This document shows positions 4,412-7,655 of a DNA stretch of 7,655 nucleotides, piece after piece. The DNA comes from Pirellulales bacterium. GTDB taxonomy: Bacteria; Planctomycetota; Planctomycetia; Pirellulales; JALHLM01. Both the position numbers and the translations under genes were made by a program. The DNA is taken from assembly GCA_022844585.1 (NCBI GenBank), contig JALHLM010000288.1:1-7655 (forward strand), given 5' to 3'. The notes beneath the pieces are model-generated. The model was given only the letters and a program-made list of their open reading frames with translations, was not told the DNA's origin and ran no database searches. The first letter of the stretch is position 1; each line of letters begins with the position of its first letter.

Positions 4412-7400
4412 TCAACGTGGGCGTTTGGCGAGGCGCTTGAGCGGCGTTTCCGTGGGCGTCATCGACATGGCGAAGACGGCGTCGTAGGCGGCGGCGAACG
4501 CTTCTGTGGGCGGCCGTCGCGGCGTAGTGCGCACCACAGGCGGCGCCTCCGCTCTCAAGTTGTTGCGCACGGCGTTCAAGTCGACAGTATCGACCACGCC
4601 GTCGCCGTTGGTGTCTCCGAGGCCTGATCCGCCGAAATTGTTGCGGACGTGGTTGAGGTCTGTCAGGTTGACCTGGCCGTCGAAATTGGTGTCGCCGGCC
4701 GGGGGCGTGATTTTGAACAACTCGTCGCCGTGCAGGTCGTCGCGGGCGCCGAAATAGAGCGCGCCTTGGAAGGCGACGAAGTCGTGCGGGTAGGAGCTGT
4801 TGTAGGGAAACTCGCGCGTGGCCAGATCGGCCACCAGGAACGTGCCGGCCGCGGTTCCGTCCGAGCGCCACAGCTCGCTGCCGTGGACCTGGTCGTCGGC
4901 GCTGAAAAAGAGCGTGCCGTTGACGGCGGTGAGGTTGAGGATTTTCGCGCCGCGCGGGCCGGGCACGATGTCCGTAACCAGCGCAGTTCCCTCCGGCGTG
5001 CCGTCGGTGCGCCAGAGTTCCTCGCCGTGTTCCTGGTCGTACATGACGAAGTAGAGCTGGCCGTTGGCTTCGGTGAATTGGGCGGGATAGAAGTTCACGC
5101 TGTCCGTGGGAAACCACCGCACCAGCGACGTGCTGTTAACCGTGCCATCGCTTTTCCAGAGTTCGTAGCCGAGGACGCCGTCCCGCACTGCTTCGTTCGT
5201 AAAGAGCAACGTCCCTTGGAAGTCGATGAGACCGAAGTCGTCTCGAACACTCGGCCGATCATCGAATTCCTTGAGCAACGTAACGCCGCGCGTGGTGAGA
5301 TCCACGCCGTATAGATTGCTTTGAATATATGGTCCGCCAACAAAGTAGGCGACATTGCCGGAAACAATAAACTCGGAAACGTGCAGCGGATAATTGAGCG
5401 ACAACAACTCCCTTGTTCCCTCGAGCGTGCCGTCCGTAACACTAATTTGCACTCCTTGCTGACCAGGACATTCCGGCGTATTAACGAAGACGGCGCCGCT
5501 GGGCGCTTGATCAAGCAGCCGCTTCGCATTCCCGATCGAGGACCAGTCGGATAGACCGACAAACCCCAGGCGTTCCGCGGCGCTCTGCCCGTGGTGTAAA
5601 GCCCATAATGAATTTCGATTCTGGCAAAGCGGTACGCTCCCATCGAACACTGGGAGGTAAAGCACGTTGCCAATGCTGCGCATTCCGAAGACGCCTTGGT
5701 GCGGCGTGAACTGGTTGACGAGTGACCCCGTTCCATCGACCGTGCCATCACTGCTCCACAACCCATTCAGTTCAGACAGGTAGCCGACGTAAAGTGTGAA
5801 GTAGACGGAGCCGTCGCCGAAAGGAGTCAGTCCGGATTGAATCGTCCGATCGAAGGCGCCCCTTTCGCCCGTGAAGAGGTCTGCCACCAGAATTGTGCCG
5901 TTCGAACTGCCGTCGCTCGTCCACAATTCCATTCCATGCTCGCCGTCATCGGCGACGAAGAATAACTTGTCGCCGGCAACGGTCAATTGCTTCGGCTGAG
6001 ACCCGACGCCGGCTCGTCGTCCCAGGTTGATCGCGCGAGTCCCAGCCTCCGTGCCGTCCGAGACCCAGAGCGTGCCGCGCCGTCGGTCCGCGGATGCCTT
6101 GAAAAACATCTTGTCGCCGACGGGGGTCAGTAGACTAGGCCGCGAGCCGGCTGGGCCAGGGGCGATGTCTTTCACCAGCCGCGTCTCGTTGGTGTTCTCG
6201 TCGCGCATCCAGACTTCCTGACCAGCCTCGCGATTGTCGACCACGAAGTACACGCGCCCTTGCGTGGAATCAGTGAATTGCGAAACGGCCGGCCCGACGG
6301 GGCCAGGTTGGCTGCCGTTGAGAACTGACCCATGGCGCGTGCCCAGCCGGGCGACTGCCCGAAATTCTAATGATGCCAGACTGATTTCCCTCCAAAGTAC
6401 GATTTCGTACGCGTATGGATCAATTGGACCAAAGTAGGAGACGAACAGCAGTCGGTCCTCGAATAGCCCGTCGAATCCCCAATCGTCTGCGGGCAAGCCA
6501 TTCGAGCCGAATTCGAATGGGAGGAATGGTCGAACAAGACCTGCGGCTGCGCGATCGTTTTGCGCTCGCCACACGCCCGTCCAACCCAGCGAATCGCGAT
6601 CCAAGACGTTGAAGTAGACGCCTTCGCTACCAGCACGAAGGATCGTGAACGATCGATCGAAAGAATCTTCCTCGAAGTCCGTCAATCGCAGCGTGCCCGC
6701 TTCGGTGCCATCGGTGCGCCATAGCTCGCGTCCGAACTCTTGATCGAAGGCGATGAAGTAGACGAACTCTCCGGCGGGCGTGAGCCGCTCGGGAGGCGGG
6801 AACGTCTCGTAATTGTCTGGCACGTAGACGTCTTTCACGAGCCGCGTCGTTTCGGCCGTGCCATCGCTCGACCAAAGTTCGCGGCCGTGAATCGCGTCGT
6901 CATACGTGAAATAGAGCCGCTCGCCAACCAAGGTCAGTTCACTCAATCCCTTCGATGTATTGGGAACAGCTTCACTGTGATGGGGCATCCGCGTCACCAA
7001 GGATGTACCTTCCGTGTTCCCATCCGTCCGCCACAATTGCGTTTCGATGCTGCCGTCGCCGGCGGTGAAAAACATCTGAGTCTCCGAAGCCGCGCTCTGT
7101 CCAGCGAAAGCGTCGTCGAGCAGGCTGTCCGGACCTGGGATGGATTCCCAGAGCAGCTCGGTTCCCGCCGCCGTCCCATCGGTCCGCCAGAGTTCGCGGC
7201 CATGCTCGCCGTCGTCGGCGGTGAACAGCCAATGGTCGCCCAACGGCGCCATGAACTGTGGCAGCGAACCGCCGGACGGGTTCAGGTCCGCCAGCAGGCG
7301 GGTTCCCTCGTCCGTGCCGTCGGAGCGCCACAATTCCGCCCCATGCACTCCGTCGTCGGCCACGAACAGCGCCACGTCGCCGAGGGCGACGATCTGCGAG

Positions 7401-7462
7401 ATCTCGCCGAACGTCCCGGCCGGGTTGATATCGGCCACCAACTCCGGCACGAGCGCCAGCAA
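4412..7462 (-). CDS. Large ELWxSDGTxxGT-repeat protein with C-terminal type I dockerin, probably exported
   Basis: The open frame encodes 1016 residues from a TTG at 7462. About 18 repeats of 40-65 residues follow one another, each built as a strand like LFFVADDG, then HGxELWRSDGTxxGT, then LVxDIxPGxxxS. They are crisp at both ends (residues about 15-240 and 810-910) and more worn in the middle. Such repeats are expected to fold as beta-propellers. Residues about 923-972 are a type I dockerin with two calcium loops (DTNFDGQVNLTD and DTNGDGVVDTVD), which in planctomycetes are common on surface or secreted proteins. A 44-residue tail rich in Pro, Arg and Thr follows. The TTG is probably not the real start: the frame stays open upstream to 7546 and encodes LEPLEERRLLA at 7486-7454, a motif typical of the first 20-50 residues of planctomycete exported proteins. 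No enzyme motif is seen; adhesion, surface display or extracellular binding is inference. Confidence 0.85.
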   Translation of the reverse strand: MLALVPELVADINPAGTFGEISQIVALGDVALFVADDGVHGAELWRSDGTDEGTRLLADLNPSGGSLPQFMAPLGDHWLFTADDGEHGRELWRTDGTAAGTELLWESIPGPDSLLDDAFAGQSAASETQMFFTAGDGSIETQLWRTDGNTEGTSLVTRMPHHSEAVPNTSKGLSELTLVGERLYFTYDDAIHGRELWSSDGTAETTRLVKDVYVPDNYETFPPPERLTPAGEFVYFIAFDQEFGRELWRTDGTEAGTLRLTDFEEDSFDRSFTILRAGSEGVYFNVLDRDSLGWTGVWRAQNDRAAAGLVRPFLPFEFGSNGLPADDWGFDGLFEDRLLFVSYFGPIDPYAYEIVLWREISLASLEFRAVARLGTRHGSVLNGSQPGPVGPAVSQFTDSTQGRVYFVVDNREAGQEVWMRDENTNETRLVKDIAPGPAGSRPSLLTPVGDKMFFKASADRRRGTLWVSDGTEAGTRAINLGRRAGVGSQPKQLTVAGDKLFFVADDGEHGMELWTSDGSSNGTILVADLFTGERGAFDRTIQSGLTPFGDGSVYFTLYVGYLSELNGLWSSDGTVDGTGSLVNQFTPHQGVFGMRSIGNVLYLPVFDGSVPLCQNRNSLWALHHGQSAAERLGFVGLSDWSSIGNAKRLLDQAPSGAVFVNTPECPGQQGVQISVTDGTLEGTRELLSLNYPLHVSEFIVSGNVAYFVGGPYIQSNLYGVDLTTRGVTLLKEFDDRPSVRDDFGLIDFQGTLLFTNEAVRDGVLGYELWKSDGTVNSTSLVRWFPTDSVNFYPAQFTEANGQLYFVMYDQEHGEELWRTDGTPEGTALVTDIVPGPRGAKILNLTAVNGTLFFSADDQVHGSELWRSDGTAAGTFLVADLATREFPYNSSYPHDFVAFQGALYFGARDDLHGDELFKITPPAGDTNFDGQVNLTDLNHVRNNFGGSGLGDTNGDGVVDTVDLNAVRNNLRAEAPPVVRTTPRRPPTEAFAAAYDAVFAMSMTPTETPLKRLAKRPR
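4547..4696 (-). other. Type I dockerin domain of the ELW-repeat protein
   Basis: Two copies of the calcium-loop helix unit, D-x-N-x-D-G-x-V-x-x-x-D-L, stand 26 residues apart and end in RNNFGG and RNNLRA. Both loops keep all expected Asp and Asn ligands, so the domain should bind calcium. Classical dockerins dock on cohesins. No cohesin is seen in this window, and planctomycete dockerins often lack an obvious partner. Confidence 0.85.
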
Positions 7463-7573
7463 ACGACGCTCCTCAAGCGGTTCGAGGCGCGACGCGTGCG
7501 CCAGGTCAAAGCGACGGACAACGGAAACGCGGCGGACTAAGAGACCCTAACACAACTCAAGACTGACCTTCAT
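7463..7573 (-). pseudogene. Probable true N-terminus of the ELW-repeat gene, interrupted by an in-frame TAG
   Basis: An ATG at 7573-7571 is in frame with the large gene. It is followed by MKVSLELC, a TAG at 7549-7547, then GLLVRRVSVV and an Arg-rich stretch leading into LEPLEERRLLA. No ATG, GTG or TTG lies between the TAG and the TTG at 7462. The gene therefore starts either at the ATG with a nonsense change, at a rare start codon such as CTG 7504, or at TTG 7462 with loss of the export-type motif. One chance in three that the ATG is in frame by luck must be allowed for, and no Shine-Dalgarno sequence precedes it. Confidence 0.45.
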
Positions 7574-7631
7574 GGGTTTCAGTGATTTTGCTACTCTTCG
7601 CGGTGGGATGGTGCGATTCGCGGCTCCAGTC

Positions 7632-7639
7632 AAGGAGGG
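7632..7639 (+). promoter_or_regulatory. Strong Shine-Dalgarno sequence for the gene at the right edge
   Basis: AAGGAGGG holds a full AGGAGG eight bases before the ATG at 7647. It favours this ATG over an in-frame ATG at 7608, which has only GGTGGG in front of it. Confidence 0.6.
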
Positions 7640-7646
7640 CTCTGCG

Positions 7647-7655
7647 ATGGCCAAA
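7647..7655 (+). CDS. Start of an unidentified plus-strand gene (3' end outside window)
   Basis: Only ATG GCC AAA (Met-Ala-Lys) is visible, after a strong ribosome binding site. An alternative in-frame start at 7608 would prepend MVRFAAPVKEGSA. The gene diverges from the ELW-repeat gene, so the 7574-7646 gap should hold promoters for both; no convincing box was found there. Nothing can be said about function. Confidence 0.5.

Noticed and set aside
4412..7462. CRISPR or tandem DNA repeat explanation for the periodic sequence
   Set aside because: The period is variable, lies in an open reading frame and is conserved as protein (ELWxSDGT), not as identical DNA with spacers.
6740..7540. Plus-strand open frame of 266 codons
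   Set aside because: It is the antisense of the ELW repeats, and its periodic VVGxExxxV pattern comes from those repeats.

Overview
The window most likely comes from a planctomycete, of the Pirellulales type. The main evidence is the long minus-strand gene at the right. It carries many ELWxSDGTxxGT repeats, a C-terminal type I dockerin and, just upstream of its first usable start codon, the LEPLEERRLLA motif seen at the N-termini of many planctomycete exported proteins. The variant dihydrouridine synthase and the absence of clear ribosome binding sites at several genes also fit. No tRNA, rRNA, CRISPR array, transposase or phage gene was seen.

Layout, left to right. (1) The last 37 codons of a plus-strand gene, perhaps a class III nucleotidyl cyclase. 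(2) A minus-strand gene at 112-1102 that joins a concanavalin/LamG-like domain to a TIR-like/deoxyribosyltransferase-like domain. It is broken by an apparent one-base frameshift, best placed at the C run 599-602. (3) A minus-strand calcineurin-like metallophosphoesterase at 1210-2184. (4) A divergent intergenic region of 243 bp. (5) A plus-strand tRNA-dihydrouridine synthase at 2428-3492. (6) A minus-strand HpcH/HpaI-family aldolase at 3535-4317, flanked by two near-identical 27-28 bp direct repeats. (7) The ELW-repeat/dockerin gene on the minus strand, 4412-7462 as an open frame. Its true N-terminus lies further upstream and may be cut by an in-frame TAG. (8) The first three codons of a plus-strand gene at the right edge, with a strong Shine-Dalgarno sequence.

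The genes do not form an obvious shared pathway. Dus acts on tRNA, the aldolase on 2-keto acid sugars or aromatic breakdown intermediates, the phosphoesterase perhaps on lipid or nucleotide phosphates, and the ELW protein probably outside the cytoplasm. The most unusual gene is the LamG-TIR-like fusion. It is less GC-rich than its neighbours, has its own candidate promoter and resembles a stand-alone nucleotide-processing effector, so it is the best candidate for acquired or defence-related DNA. This is not a recognisable defence island, and no partner gene is visible.

Two genes (2 and 7) each look intact apart from a single-base problem. That could be real decay or sequence error, and checking raw reads would separate the two.
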